Shown: positions 1 to 9,083 of the stretch, piece after piece | How positions within the stretch are numbered: the first letter of the stretch is position 1 | Layout: each line of letters begins with the position of its first letter | Source of the DNA: Leucobacter edaphi | Lineage (GTDB): Bacteria; Actinomycetota; Actinomycetes; Actinomycetales; Microbacteriaceae | NCBI RefSeq assembly: GCF_016522535.1 | Contig: NZ_JAEHOI010000004.1 | Coordinates: forward strand, 62,001-126,000 | Direction: 5' to 3' | DNA: 64,000 nucleotides | The notes under the pieces: generated by a model | Told to the model about the DNA's origin: nothing | Seen by the model: only the letters and a program-made list of their open reading frames with translations | Databases searched by the model: none | Position numbers and translations under genes: made by a program

Positions 1-2
1 TT

Positions 3-1085
3 CTCGAGGGCGGATCCGAGATCGCACTCATCGTTGAAAACGACCACGGCACCTCCGACGGCGCGAAAGCGGCGGTGACCTCGCTGCACGAGAAGGGCGC
101 GAGCGGGATCGTCTTCGCGACGAGCGGCGAGCATCTCGCCGCGGGAGTGACAGCGGCGATCGAGGCGAAGCTCCCCGTAGTGCTCGCCTACGAAACGATC
201 CCGGACTCTGCGCGTTCGGCCGCCGTCTGGACACTCGCCCCGGGTGAGAAGGCGCTCGAGGCCGCGTACCGCGGCGCGATCGGCGAGTTCACGAACCCGG
301 TGCTCATCGCCGCCGGGCCGGGTGTCCCCGATGGGCTGGCATTCTCGGAGACGCTTCGAGCATCCGGATCCGATCTCGCACCCGTTGCGGAGGCGGCCGC
401 GGCACGCGCCGGAGCCGATGCGAGCGCCCACCGCGCATACCCGGGCACCGACCTCGCGGAGAAGGAACAGCCGAAGTCCGAGAAGAAGCCCGCTGACGTC
501 CTCGTGATCAGCGGAAACGCACGAAGCCTCGCGACAATTGTGAAGGAGCTCCAGGCGAGAAACGTCTCGGTTCCCCTCGTGCTCGCACCGGCGGCAGGTT
601 CGCCCGGGTTCACGCGGTCGCTCCAGGAGCAGGGCGGCAGCGTCACCGCATCGCTCGAGACGATCGGGGTGAACGTCGGAGACGCCGCCGCGCTCGGCAG
701 CGGAACGCAGGCGCGCGCCGCGTCGGCGTTCCTCCAGGAGGTCCGGCTGCTGGCCGCCGATCCCGAGGCGAAGAACCTGTCCGGAGACGGGCCGTTCTCA
801 GACGTGGCGCCGTGGGCCGATGTTCGCTCCCACGACGCGGTCGTGGCCCTCGCTGCCGCGGCGGGCAAGGCGGGGAGCACGAGCCCGGAGCAGATCGGAC
901 AGGAACTCGCGAAGTTGCAGCTCACCGCGAGCGATGGCGCGGCCGGCACCCTCCTCGATTTCCGTCGCAAGGAGGCCGCCTCCGGCAGGGTCCAGCTGCT
1001 GCACGCGACGGGCCAGTCCCTCGGGCTCCGCCCCACGAGCGACGCGCCTCTCACCTGGTTCCCCGCGCCGGATGCGGGACAGTGA
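3..1085 (+). CDS. Periplasmic-binding-fold (type 1) protein, 5' end outside window
   Basis: The frame is open to the left window edge, so about 360 C-terminal residues are visible and the true start and any signal peptide or lipobox are missing. The visible part has the alternating alpha/beta pattern of Leu/Ile/Val-type or ABC solute-binding proteins: an ENDHGTSDGAKAAV stretch, GASGIVFATSGEHL, VPVVLAYE-like strands, then a second lobe starting near PADVLVISGNA. No catalytic motif is seen. It ends 71 bp before the FHA/FtsK gene on the same strand, so co-transcription is plausible and it may be an accessory extracytoplasmic factor of that system. The fold call is by pattern only; the ligand is unknown. 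Confidence 0.55.
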   Translation, partial: LEGGSEIALIVENDHGTSDGAKAAVTSLHEKGASGIVFATSGEHLAAGVTAAIEAKLPVVLAYETIPDSARSAAVWTLAPGEKALEAAYRGAIGEFTNPVLIAAGPGVPDGLAFSETLRASGSDLAPVAEAAAARAGADASAHRAYPGTDLAEKEQPKSEKKPADVLVISGNARSLATIVKELQARNVSVPLVLAPAAGSPGFTRSLQEQGGSVTASLETIGVNVGDAAALGSGTQARAASAFLQEVRLLAADPEAKNLSGDGPFSDVAPWADVRSHDAVVALAAAAGKAGSTSPEQIGQELAKLQLTASDGAAGTLLDFRRKEAASGRVQLLHATGQSLGLRPTSDAPLTWFPAPDAGQ

Positions 1086-1156
1086 GCGACTCCGAACCGG
1101 CAAACATCTCAGCAGCGCCCGGCAAACGGGCCTGCTCCCACACGTGAAAGGCGGGA

Positions 1157-4100
1157 ATGCGGCTCCTCATCGAACTCGATGGACTGCGTGAGGTCGTCGA
1201 CCTCACGACGTTCGATCCGTCGTCGACCCTCGGCGAGCTCCTCGAGACGCTGCGCGGAACTCCCGCGACGCCCTGGAGCGGCCTCGCGCTCGACGGCGCG
1301 ATGGTCGACGCGGACACCCCGCTGCAAGAGCTTTCGCTCCTCGAGGGATCCCGGATCGCGCACTCCCCCGCCGCGCCGGCCCAGCAGATTCGCGGGTGGA
1401 ACGTCGCGGTCGCAGCTGGAACCGCATCGGGACACGCGATCGCGATCCCGCCGCACCGCGGCCTGATCATCGGAAGGGCCCCGCAGGCCGATCTCGTCCT
1501 GCACACCGAGAGCGCCTCCTGGGAGCACTGCGTCCTCAGGCTCGAAGGTCAGGGCGTTCGCCTCACCGATACCGGCTCGACCAACGGCACCTTCATCGGG
1601 GGCCAGCGCGTCGCCGCGGACGGCGTCCTCATCACGGAGCCGACGACGATCGTGATCGGCGGCACAGCCCTCGTCGTGCGGCCGGCGCTCCTCGAACCGG
1701 AGGCACCGGCCCCCGGGTCGCTGCGCAAGCTCACCGCGGCGGGAACCGCACCGTTCAACCGTCCGCCGAAGCTGGGGCGAACGCCCCACCCGGATCCGGT
1801 CGTTCCTCCGACCCCCAAGGAGATTCCCGAGGCGGCCAAGTTCAACCTGATCCTCGTCCTCGCCCCGATCCTCATGGCCGTCGTCCTCGTGCTCGTGCTG
1901 CGCGACCTCCGCTTTGCGATGTTCGCCCTGCTCAGCCCCATCATGGCCGTCGGCATGTATGTCGAGTCGCGGCGACGCCGCACGAAGTCGCTCAGGGAGG
2001 AGGAAACCAGATTCACGGCGGCGCTGCACGAGCTGCAATCGACCCTCGTTCGCGACGCGGCGAGCGAATCGCTGCGTCTGCAGGAATCGACACCCGACCC
2101 GTCCATCATGCTGCGTCGTGCCGCGCTCCCCTCCACGCAGCTGTGGGCGCGCCGCGCTGGCGAGGAGGAGTGCCTCTCGCTCCTCGTCGGCGTCGGCGAC
2201 GTTCCGTGGCGCCCCGAACTCGACATGCGCGGCGTGATCCGCCTGGACGAGCGCGTCACCGCGGTGCTCGATCAGGGCCGGATGCTCGCTGCCCCGATCA
2301 CCGCGGATCTGAGCGACGCCGGCGTCATCGGCATCGCCGGTGATCGCGCGGGAGCCCTCGCGCTCGCCCGCGCGCTGCTCGTGCAGGCGAGCGCGCACGT
2401 GGGGCCCGCCGACCTGACGATCGGCGTCTTCTGCGACCCCGGTCGCGAGGACGAGTGGGAGTGGGCGTCGTGGCTGCCCCACACCCGGCAGGCTGCAGGG
2501 GATGGCGGCCGATGGATGGCGCACGACCGGAGAACGAGCACGACCCTCCTGCGGACCCTGCTCGACGGACTTTCCGCGCTCCCCACCCCGCTGCTCCTCA
2601 CCGTCCTCGATTCCGAGGCGCTGACCGAGGGCCGCGACGCCCCGGCCCGCGAGCTGCTCGGGACCGGACGGCAGGTCAGCAGTGCGGCCCTCCGGCCGGG
2701 TGAGACCGTCCGACGGGTCGGCGGGATCGTGATCGCCGCGTCGACGGATCAGCTTCCCGCCGCTTGCACGACCGTTGTCGAGGTCGGCGCCGACGCCTCG
2801 TGCACCGTGCTGCACGAGGACAGCACCGAGCGGATCGCCGACGCGGTCCTCTCCGGGGTGAGCCGCGAGGCCGCCGAGGAGGCCGCCCGGGCGCTCGCCC
2901 GCTTCGAGGACCCCGAGCTCGCGCTTCCGGGCGCCGCGCTCCCCACGGTCGCGAAGCTGCCCGAACTGCTCGGCGCGCAGGAACTGACCCCCGAGCTGGT
3001 GCTCCGCCTCTGGGAGACGCAGAGCGACTTCGTCGTCCCGCTCGGGATCGGCGAAAACGGCGTCTTCTCCGTCGACCTCGTCCACGACGGCCCCCACGGC
3101 GTCGTCGCCGGCACCACCGGATCCGGCAAATCCGAGATCCTCAAGGCCCTCCTCGCATCCCTCGTCGCCCACCTCACCCCCGAACAACTCAACCTCATCC
3201 TCGTCGACTTCAAGGGCGGCGCAGCATTCGCCGCGTTCGAACGCCTCCCCCACACCATCGGCACCATCAGCAACCTCGACGAACAACTCGCCGACCGCGC
3301 CATCCGCGCCCTCCAAGCCGAAATGCGCCGCCGCCAACGCCTCTTCGCCGAGGCCGGCGAAGGCATCGAAAACCTCCCCGCCTACCTCGCCACCAACCCG
3401 ACAGAACCCCTGCCCAGGATCCTGTTCATCGTCGACGAGTTCAAAGAACTCGTCAAAGACTTCCCCGACGTCCTCGCCTCCCTCGTCTCCGTCGCCGCGA
3501 TCGGCCGCACCCTCGGCATCCACATGATCCTCGCCACCCAGCAACCCGCCGGCGTCGTCAGCGAAGCCATCCTCACCAACTCCAATCTCCGCATCGCCGC
3601 CCGCGTCCAGAAGGCCGACGACTCCTCCAGCGTCATCAGCGACGGATCCGCCGCCACCATCAGCCGCTTCCACCGCGGCCGCGCCTACATCCAGCGCGGC
3701 CAAGACGACCTCGAACTCGTCCAAACCGCCTACGTCTCCGCCCCCGTCCGCGCCACCAACACGCAGCGGATAGAGACCCGCGCCGTCGGGACCTTCGGCC
3801 AGATCGCTCCGCCCGACCCCGTTCCGCCCTCCGCCGGGCAGGATTCCGACCTCACCGACCTCGACACCCTGATGGAGTCGGTTATCGCCGCGAATCGCGC
3901 GGCGGGATTCACCCTGCCCCGGCGCGTCTGGCCCGAGGCGCTCGACGCGCGCGCGGATCTCGCGGGCTACGAGACCGATCCGGCGGAGGCGGCGCCCGGG
4001 TCGCTCTCCGCCCCGCGCGTCGGCGGGGTCGTTGACGGGCTCGTCCAGGCGGCGCTGACGGACGACCCCGACGGCCAGCGCCAGTTCGCGAGCGGCTGGC

Positions 4101-5443
4101 GCCTCTCGGAGGGAAATATCCTCCTCATGGGCGTCCCCGGCAGCGGCACGAGCACCACCCTCGCCACGCTCGCACTTTCCCTCGCCGCCACGGAATCGCC
4201 CGCTGACCTCGATATTCTCGCCCTGGATCTCGGCTCCCGATCCCTCGCACCGCTCGCGGGTCTCCCGCACACCACCGCCTACGTGGGTTCCGGACCAAAC
4301 GCGAAGGAGCAGCAGACCCGCTTCCTCAGGCACCTGCGCGCCGAGCTGCAGCGACGGCGGGAATCGCACGAGCCGGGGCGCACCATGGTGATCCTCGTCG
4401 ACGGCTTCGCCGCGCTCCGCGACGAACTCCAAGACTACGACGGACAGCAGCTCCTCGACGCGTTCTACCGCGTGTACGCCGACGGGCCGAGCGTCGGAAT
4501 GCACTTCGCCGTGTCCACCACCCGCTCGAAGGCGGTACCCGCCGCGATGGACGAGGTCACGACGCAGCGCTGGGTGTTCCGACTCCCGGACGACTACGAC
4601 TATTCCGCGCTCGGCATACGCGGCACGCAGAAGCCCGCCCCGGTTCCCGGACGCTGCGTCGACACGGTGCGCAAGCTGCAGATGCAGGTCGCCGTGCCCG
4701 CGCGCGGGCTCGACGCCGCGGTCCGCGAAGCCGCGGACCGGTGGAGTGACGCAACCCCGAAACCGGACGCGATCGGCGTTTTCCCCGAGTACATTCCCGC
4801 GCGAGAACTCGCGGACGGCCTCGAGTTGCACGGCGACCCGATCCGGATCCCCGTGGGTCTCCGCGAGGACACGCTCTCCCCCGCGGTCCTCGAGCTCTAC
4901 TCCGGCGAACACGCCCTGCTTGCCGGGCCTGCGCGGTCGGGGAAGAGCTCGCTGCTGCTCGCGATCGCCGAGACGCTGCAGGCAACGGAGCCCGTGCACC
5001 GCCCGCTCGTCTGGGGTATCGGTGGGCCCCGTTCCCCGCTCGCCGCCGCGGGCCTCGACCGCCTCGCGTCAGCGGAGGGTGAGATTTCAGAGCTGGCCTC
5101 CGCGCTTCACGCCGAGACCGGTCCGGTGTTCCTCCTCATTGATGACGCGGAGCGGGTCGATGATCCCGATCAGGCACTCTCGGGGCTGCTCTCGAACCCG
5201 CCGGCCGAGCTGACCGTCATCGCGGCGGGGCGGAGCACCGAGCTGCGCGGCATGTTCAACCACTGGAGCAAGGCCGTGCGGAAGTCGCGGGCCGGCGTGC
5301 TGCTGCAGCCCGACGTCGATTACGACGGCGAGCTCCTCGGGGCCCGAATCCCGCGGAAATCCCCCGTAGCGATCACCCCGGGCCGCGGCTATCTCAGCTC
5401 GGGCGGCGACCTCGCGCTCGTGCAGGTGGTCGGGCCGGGATAG
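1157..5443 (+). CDS. FHA-domain FtsK/SpoIIIE ATPase, EssC/EccC-like (type VII secretion)
   Basis: This 1428-residue protein resembles the membrane motor ATPases of type VII secretion systems. Order: a small beta-rich N-terminal domain (1-75), an FHA phosphothreonine-binding domain (about 95-170; GLIIGRAPQADLVL, TGSTNGTF), two membrane helices (about 230-270), then three RecA-like ATPase domains. Domain 1 has a canonical Walker A GTTGSGKSE near residue 652 and Walker B LFIVDEF near 757. Domain 2 has GVPGSGTST near 992, where Thr replaces the P-loop Lys, so it is probably inactive. Domain 3 has GPARSGKSS near 1257 and LLIDDAE near 1325. The start is ATG behind AAAGGCGGG. A Ser/Thr kinase gene follows, a fitting partner for the FHA domain. 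No WXG100 substrate gene is in the window. About 3060-3765 has codon use unlike the rest of the gene. Confidence 0.8.
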   Translation: MRLLIELDGLREVVDLTTFDPSSTLGELLETLRGTPATPWSGLALDGAMVDADTPLQELSLLEGSRIAHSPAAPAQQIRGWNVAVAAGTASGHAIAIPPHRGLIIGRAPQADLVLHTESASWEHCVLRLEGQGVRLTDTGSTNGTFIGGQRVAADGVLITEPTTIVIGGTALVVRPALLEPEAPAPGSLRKLTAAGTAPFNRPPKLGRTPHPDPVVPPTPKEIPEAAKFNLILVLAPILMAVVLVLVLRDLRFAMFALLSPIMAVGMYVESRRRRTKSLREEETRFTAALHELQSTLVRDAASESLRLQESTPDPSIMLRRAALPSTQLWARRAGEEECLSLLVGVGDVPWRPELDMRGVIRLDERVTAVLDQGRMLAAPITADLSDAGVIGIAGDRAGALALARALLVQASAHVGPADLTIGVFCDPGREDEWEWASWLPHTRQAAGDGGRWMAHDRRTSTTLLRTLLDGLSALPTPLLLTVLDSEALTEGRDAPARELLGTGRQVSSAALRPGETVRRVGGIVIAASTDQLPAACTTVVEVGADASCTVLHEDSTERIADAVLSGVSREAAEEAARALARFEDPELALPGAALPTVAKLPELLGAQELTPELVLRLWETQSDFVVPLGIGENGVFSVDLVHDGPHGVVAGTTGSGKSEILKALLASLVAHLTPEQLNLILVDFKGGAAFAAFERLPHTIGTISNLDEQLADRAIRALQAEMRRRQRLFAEAGEGIENLPAYLATNPTEPLPRILFIVDEFKELVKDFPDVLASLVSVAAIGRTLGIHMILATQQPAGVVSEAILTNSNLRIAARVQKADDSSSVISDGSAATISRFHRGRAYIQRGQDDLELVQTAYVSAPVRATNTQRIETRAVGTFGQIAPPDPVPPSAGQDSDLTDLDTLMESVIAANRAAGFTLPRRVWPEALDARADLAGYETDPAEAAPGSLSAPRVGGVVDGLVQAALTDDPDGQRQFASGWRLSEGNILLMGVPGSGTSTTLATLALSLAATESPADLDILALDLGSRSLAPLAGLPHTTAYVGSGPNAKEQQTRFLRHLRAELQRRRESHEPGRTMVILVDGFAALRDELQDYDGQQLLDAFYRVYADGPSVGMHFAVSTTRSKAVPAAMDEVTTQRWVFRLPDDYDYSALGIRGTQKPAPVPGRCVDTVRKLQMQVAVPARGLDAAVREAADRWSDATPKPDAIGVFPEYIPARELADGLELHGDPIRIPVGLREDTLSPAVLELYSGEHALLAGPARSGKSSLLLAIAETLQATEPVHRPLVWGIGGPRSPLAAAGLDRLASAEGEISELASALHAETGPVFLLIDDAERVDDPDQALSGLLSNPPAELTVIAAGRSTELRGMFNHWSKAVRKSRAGVLLQPDVDYDGELLGARIPRKSPVAITPGRGYLSSGGDLALVQVVGPG

Positions 5444-5574
5444 GCGGCCCGCTGCGCGCGGCGCGCTCCCGCGCGGTGTTCGCCGCGCTCTCCGGCTCGC
5501 CCCCTTCACCAGGTTCACCCGGCCCAGCTCACCCCTTCACACCCTCACCCCTCCTGTTCACCGCGAAGGATTCC

Positions 5575-7539
5575 ATGCCCGATCACCACTCCGGAGAGGC
5601 CCTCGGCGCCCTGTACCGGCTCGGCGAGCCCCTGGGCGCTGGCGCGTCCGGCGAGGTCTGGACGGCGATTCCCGTTGGAGGCGAGCCGGTCCTCGCCGCG
5701 AAGATCCTCCGGGCCGAGCACGCGAGCGATCCGCGTCTCGTTGAGCGCTTCGTCCGCGAGCGGTCGGTGCTGCTCGAGCTCGAGCACGAGAACATCGTCG
5801 CGGTCCGCGACCTCATCGTCGAGGGTGACACCCTCGCGATCCTCATGGAGTTGGTCACGGGCGGATCGCTGGGCGACCTCTCCCGCGAGAGAGGCACACT
5901 CCCGCCCGCTGCGGCGCTGAGCATCTGCGCACAGGTGTTCCGCGCGCTGGCCGCGGCTCACGCGAACGGGGTGACGCATCGGGACGTAAAACCCGACAAC
6001 GTCCTCCTCACCGCACCGTGGGAATCCGGCGATGCCGGAACGGTGCGCGTCACCGACTTCGGGGTCGCCTCCGTGCTCGACGGATCCGGGCGCTCCACCA
6101 CCGGAATCCTCGGCACGCCGGAGTACATGGCACCGGAGCTGATCAGCCAGGGCCGCAGCTCCCCCGCTGGCGACGTCTATTCCACGGGGATCATGCTTTA
6201 CGAACTGCTTGCCGGTCGCACGCCGTTCGCGGGTCCTGGCACGGACTTCACGATCGCTTACCGTCATGTCAGTTCGACGCCGCCCGCGCTCCCCGTTCCA
6301 GCCCCGATCTGTCGCGCCATCAGCATGTTGCTCGCCAAGAATCCCGAGGAACGCCCCACAGCCGCTGATGCCGCCGCTGGACTCGAGCGGCTCGCCCGCC
6401 TGCACGCGGGTCTTCCGCCGCTTCGCCCCGCGCCGGTTCCTCACGCGTTCCTCGAATCCGAGCGCCCGGCCACGGTGGTTCGCGGCGATCTCCTGGCCGG
6501 AAACGACGATCGGGCGGAGGTCGCCCGCTCACTCCCAGCGGCCGCGCCGGTCCTCGGTGAAGCCGGATCGCGCACCGTTGTCCGAGCGATGGCACCGGCA
6601 GAACCGCTGCACATCCCCCCGCCAGCAGCGCCCCCGCGTTCCGCTCGCCCGGCCTGGCTCACCAGACGCTTCATCGTGCTGGCCGCGGTTGCCGTGGCCG
6701 CACTGATCGGAGGAGCAGTCTGGCTGGCGTTCGCACTCGGTGGGAACCCGGGTCCGGACGCTCGATCCCAGGTCGCCGTGACCGCAAGCCAGCAGGACCA
6801 GCCGCTCCCCACCGGCCTCGGCACCTCCCGCTCAGCGGAGTATCACCCCGAGACAGGTGAGATCACCCTGAAACTCACCCTCACCGCGCAGAAAGCCCCG
6901 CTGAGCGGTGAATTCTACGCGGCGATGCCGCCACTTTCGGAGGGTGGTCCGTGCCCGAAAGTCATTTGGGCGGGGGCGTCGGGCACGCCCCACCAGGGGT
7001 CCGTGACCGGGATCTCCGGGACGTGCGGGTGGTCGCTCAGCGGGATCACGATCCCCGCGGACGGGAACCTCACGGTGACCGGGTCGTTCTCCGGGTCTGT
7101 GAAGGACGCCGCCGCGTTGCAGGCGTGGCTCGACCGGGCCGCGACGGACACGAACGCAACCATTTCCGATTCCCTCGCAGTGTCGACCGCGTACCCGGCG
7201 CAGCGGCTGCAGGGCGTCCAGGTGCGTGTCCCGTCCCGTGCCGTGAGCCAGACACCGCTGGCCGTTACGCTGCTCCCCATGTGGCCGGGCGGAACCGACG
7301 AGCTCAACCCCCTGTTCCAGAGCCCGTCGACGGGGAAACCGTCGCAGATGCTCACCGACGTCGCGGGTGACGCCAGCCCGGTGCGCTTCGACGACGGCTG
7401 TTCCGGTGCCGTCGCGGTCGCGAAGGACGGCACAACCGTCACGGTGCTCACCGTGGCGAGCGATTGCCGGCTGCGTGCCACCGTCGGAAACTTCACTGGC
7501 CTCGAAAGCAACGCCTTCTCCGTGACGACACGGGGGTGA
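5575..7539 (+). CDS. Transmembrane serine/threonine protein kinase (PknB-like)
   Basis: The 654-residue protein is a Hanks-type kinase: glycine loop GEPLGAGASGEVW (16-28), catalytic Lys in VLAAKIL near 43, HRDVKPDN near 135-142, DFG near 161, and GTPEYMAPE closing the activation segment near 180. A helix RRFIVLAAVAVAALIG near 363-388 anchors it in the membrane, and about 265 residues lie outside, without obvious PASTA repeats. I chose ATG 5575 because CGAAGGA sits directly upstream; the open frame reaches back to 5476 without a good ribosome site. The gene lies 131 bp after the FHA/FtsK gene. Phosphorylation of that system, read by its FHA domain, is an inference from context. The gap is a C/T-rich tract with TTCACC repeats. 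Confidence 0.9.
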   Translation: MPDHHSGEALGALYRLGEPLGAGASGEVWTAIPVGGEPVLAAKILRAEHASDPRLVERFVRERSVLLELEHENIVAVRDLIVEGDTLAILMELVTGGSLGDLSRERGTLPPAAALSICAQVFRALAAAHANGVTHRDVKPDNVLLTAPWESGDAGTVRVTDFGVASVLDGSGRSTTGILGTPEYMAPELISQGRSSPAGDVYSTGIMLYELLAGRTPFAGPGTDFTIAYRHVSSTPPALPVPAPICRAISMLLAKNPEERPTAADAAAGLERLARLHAGLPPLRPAPVPHAFLESERPATVVRGDLLAGNDDRAEVARSLPAAAPVLGEAGSRTVVRAMAPAEPLHIPPPAAPPRSARPAWLTRRFIVLAAVAVAALIGGAVWLAFALGGNPGPDARSQVAVTASQQDQPLPTGLGTSRSAEYHPETGEITLKLTLTAQKAPLSGEFYAAMPPLSEGGPCPKVIWAGASGTPHQGSVTGISGTCGWSLSGITIPADGNLTVTGSFSGSVKDAAALQAWLDRAATDTNATISDSLAVSTAYPAQRLQGVQVRVPSRAVSQTPLAVTLLPMWPGGTDELNPLFQSPSTGKPSQMLTDVAGDASPVRFDDGCSGAVAVAKDGTTVTVLTVASDCRLRATVGNFTGLESNAFSVTTRG

Positions 7540-7552
7540 TCAGGCACTTTCC

Positions 7553-8767
7553 TCAGGTGTCTTCGGGCGGCCTGAGGCGTCGAATCAGACGCTCGCCCGC
7601 CGCCCGAACCTCCTCGTAGCCGCCCTCGGCGGCGCGCGCGGCAGACCCTGCTCCCCTGACCCCCGCGTCTTGGATCCGCTGCCCGGCATCAGCCGCCGCC
7701 CGCCGCCACCGCCGCTCCTCCACGTACGAACGCGGCAGCCGACCGCCGAGCACCCCCACCGTTTCACGGATCCGCGCAATCGCGGGCTTGCTCGCCCCGT
7801 GCAGTTCGCGGTTCGCGCGCGGGTGCACGAGCGCGCCGCGATTCGCTCGACGCTCGATGTCGTGAATCTGCAGCACAATAGCCGTCGCGTGCCCGCTGAT
7901 TCGAGCACGACGTTCCTCGCGGGAGGCTCGCAATTCCGACCCGTGTTCCGTGAGACTCTCGGGATCGGTGCCCGCGACGCGATCGAGCTCCAGGATCGTG
8001 TGCGCGTCGAGAAGCTGCCAGCACCGGGCGAGCACGACCAGCCAGTCATGCGCTTCACGCCCGCTCCGGTCGATCACGGCCGGCAGTGATCCGCGCGAGA
8101 AGCTCCCGCCGAGCCGCTCCTCGATCCGCTCCAGCTGACGAGGCGCATAGGCCTCCACCGCATAGATCGTCTGCGGGGCGTCTTGCACCTTGGACCAGTT
8201 CACGGCGGACACGCGACCCGTGCGCGTTCGGATTCGGTAGACCTCATCGATCACGGCGCCGACCCCGATGAGTTCGGCCAGCTGCGCGTCCTTCTGCGCG
8301 CGCAGAATGTCGTCGCACTTCTCGTCGATGGCGCGGAGGTGCGCAGTGATCTCCTCCATCGACTGCTGCATCGCGAGCTGCGCCATGATCCCGGCGGCTC
8401 CCGCGAGCACCGCGGGGTTCGCGAGCATCGCGCCGGGCTTGGACACGATCTCGAGGATCTCGGAGATCTTGCCGTTGTCGGTCAGGATCGCGCGCGCGGA
8501 TCCCTCGCGCGAGCCGCGCATCAGCGCACCGCTCTTGAGCGCTTCCGCCGACTCCTCGGTGAGTTTCACCCATCGTCCGCTCTGAGTGGCAGCCTCCGCC
8601 ACGGTCTGCGCGAGGTGCGACCCGCTCTCGACGGCCGGCGCGAGGTGCGACAGGTCCAGCTCCCTGGAGGGCACCCCGGCCTGCCGGAGGAACAGTTCGA
8701 CGGCGCCCGGTTCCCCGAACACAGCGAGACCGTCCGCGTCTGCGAGCAGCTCGACCTCGTGCGCCAT
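7553..8767 (-). CDS. Uncharacterised 404-residue protein
   Basis: I do not recognise this family. The protein starts at ATG 8767 behind GAGGAGG. It is mostly helical and charged, with one hydrophobic glycine/alanine-rich stretch at about 111-133 (PGAMLANPAVLAGAAGIMAQ) followed by an acidic amphipathic helix; that could insert in a membrane or be a buried helical hairpin. The last 80 residues are rich in Arg/Ala/Glu and look like extended helix or coiled coil. There is no signal peptide. It converges tail-to-tail with the kinase gene, only 13 bp apart, and is transcribed away from the ABC-F leader. A link to the secretion-like block is possible from position alone; function is unknown. Confidence 0.75.
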   Translation of the reverse strand: MAHEVELLADADGLAVFGEPGAVELFLRQAGVPSRELDLSHLAPAVESGSHLAQTVAEAATQSGRWVKLTEESAEALKSGALMRGSREGSARAILTDNGKISEILEIVSKPGAMLANPAVLAGAAGIMAQLAMQQSMEEITAHLRAIDEKCDDILRAQKDAQLAELIGVGAVIDEVYRIRTRTGRVSAVNWSKVQDAPQTIYAVEAYAPRQLERIEERLGGSFSRGSLPAVIDRSGREAHDWLVVLARCWQLLDAHTILELDRVAGTDPESLTEHGSELRASREERRARISGHATAIVLQIHDIERRANRGALVHPRANRELHGASKPAIARIRETVGVLGGRLPRSYVEERRWRRAAADAGQRIQDAGVRGAGSAARAAEGGYEEVRAAGERLIRRLRPPEDT

Positions 8768-8914
8768 TCCGCCTCCTCAACAGGGCTTGTCCGCCGAAAC
8801 ACCCCGCAGGAGAAGAGTAGTCCAGGTTCAGCCGACGCCCGGGTGGGTGCGCGTGCACAGTCGCGGGTTGGCGCGCGGCATTCCACAGGCCCTGGATGAA
8901 ACGCAAGCCCGCTG

Positions 8915-8943
8915 GGGACAACGAGAGCGGCCAGGCATATAAT
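8915..8943 (+). promoter_or_regulatory. Promoter of ABC-F leader transcript
   Basis: A perfect -10 TATAAT (8938-8943) lies 17 bp after GGGACA (8915-8920), a partial match to TTGACA. The expected +1, seven bases beyond the -10, is 8950, the A of the ATG of the leader ORF. The AT-rich block usually seen just upstream of the -35 in WhiB7-controlled promoters is not apparent here. Confidence 0.7.
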
Positions 8944-8949
8944 GAGCGT

Positions 8950-8970
8950 ATGCATTTGTACTTCCTGTGA
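8950..8970 (+). CDS. Six-residue leader peptide MHLYFL upstream of ABC-F gene
   Basis: ATG CAT TTG TAC TTC CTG TGA encodes MHLYFL. The predicted transcription start coincides with its ATG, so it would be translated as a leaderless ORF. Its stop codon is inside the 5' arm of a long-range pairing (TGACGGC with GCCGTCA at 9046-9052). Short ORFs of this kind upstream of ABC-F, Erm and similar genes act as drug sensors: a stalled ribosome changes downstream RNA folding. That role is inferred here. Chance occurrence of a 7-codon ORF is possible, but its exact position at the promoter start argues against it. Confidence 0.6.
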   Translation: MHLYFL

Positions 8971-9083
8971 CGGCTGAGCTTGCTGACCGCGCTCGTTGAG
9001 TATCTCCGGGCCAGCGGAAGCTGCTCGCTCTGACCCTTTCGGGTCGCCGTCATCTCGCGTACCTATTTGCCGATGCACTCGGC
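8968..9083 (+). promoter_or_regulatory. Probable attenuator/antiterminator region of ABC-F gene
   Basis: Three structures can be drawn. TGACGGC (8968-8974, over the leader stop) pairs perfectly with GCCGTCA (9046-9052). GACCC TTTC GGGTC forms a local hairpin just before the second arm. GCCGA TGCAC TCGGC (9069-9083) is a perfect 5-bp stem followed by TTGTGTT, like a weak intrinsic terminator. A ribosome held on MHLYFL would cover the first arm and free the second. Which alternative structure terminates or hides the ribosome site at 9102-9106 cannot be settled by eye. Confidence 0.5.

Noticed and set aside
1109-4999. 1296-residue open frame on the minus strand
   Set aside because: It is antisense to the clear FHA/FtsK gene; high GC leaves long stop-free antisense frames. 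Its product is low-complexity Arg/Gly/Glu without domains.
8915-8943. WhiB7-dependent promoter for the ABC-F gene
   Set aside because: The AT-rich element expected just upstream of the -35 is absent; the sequence there is GC-rich.
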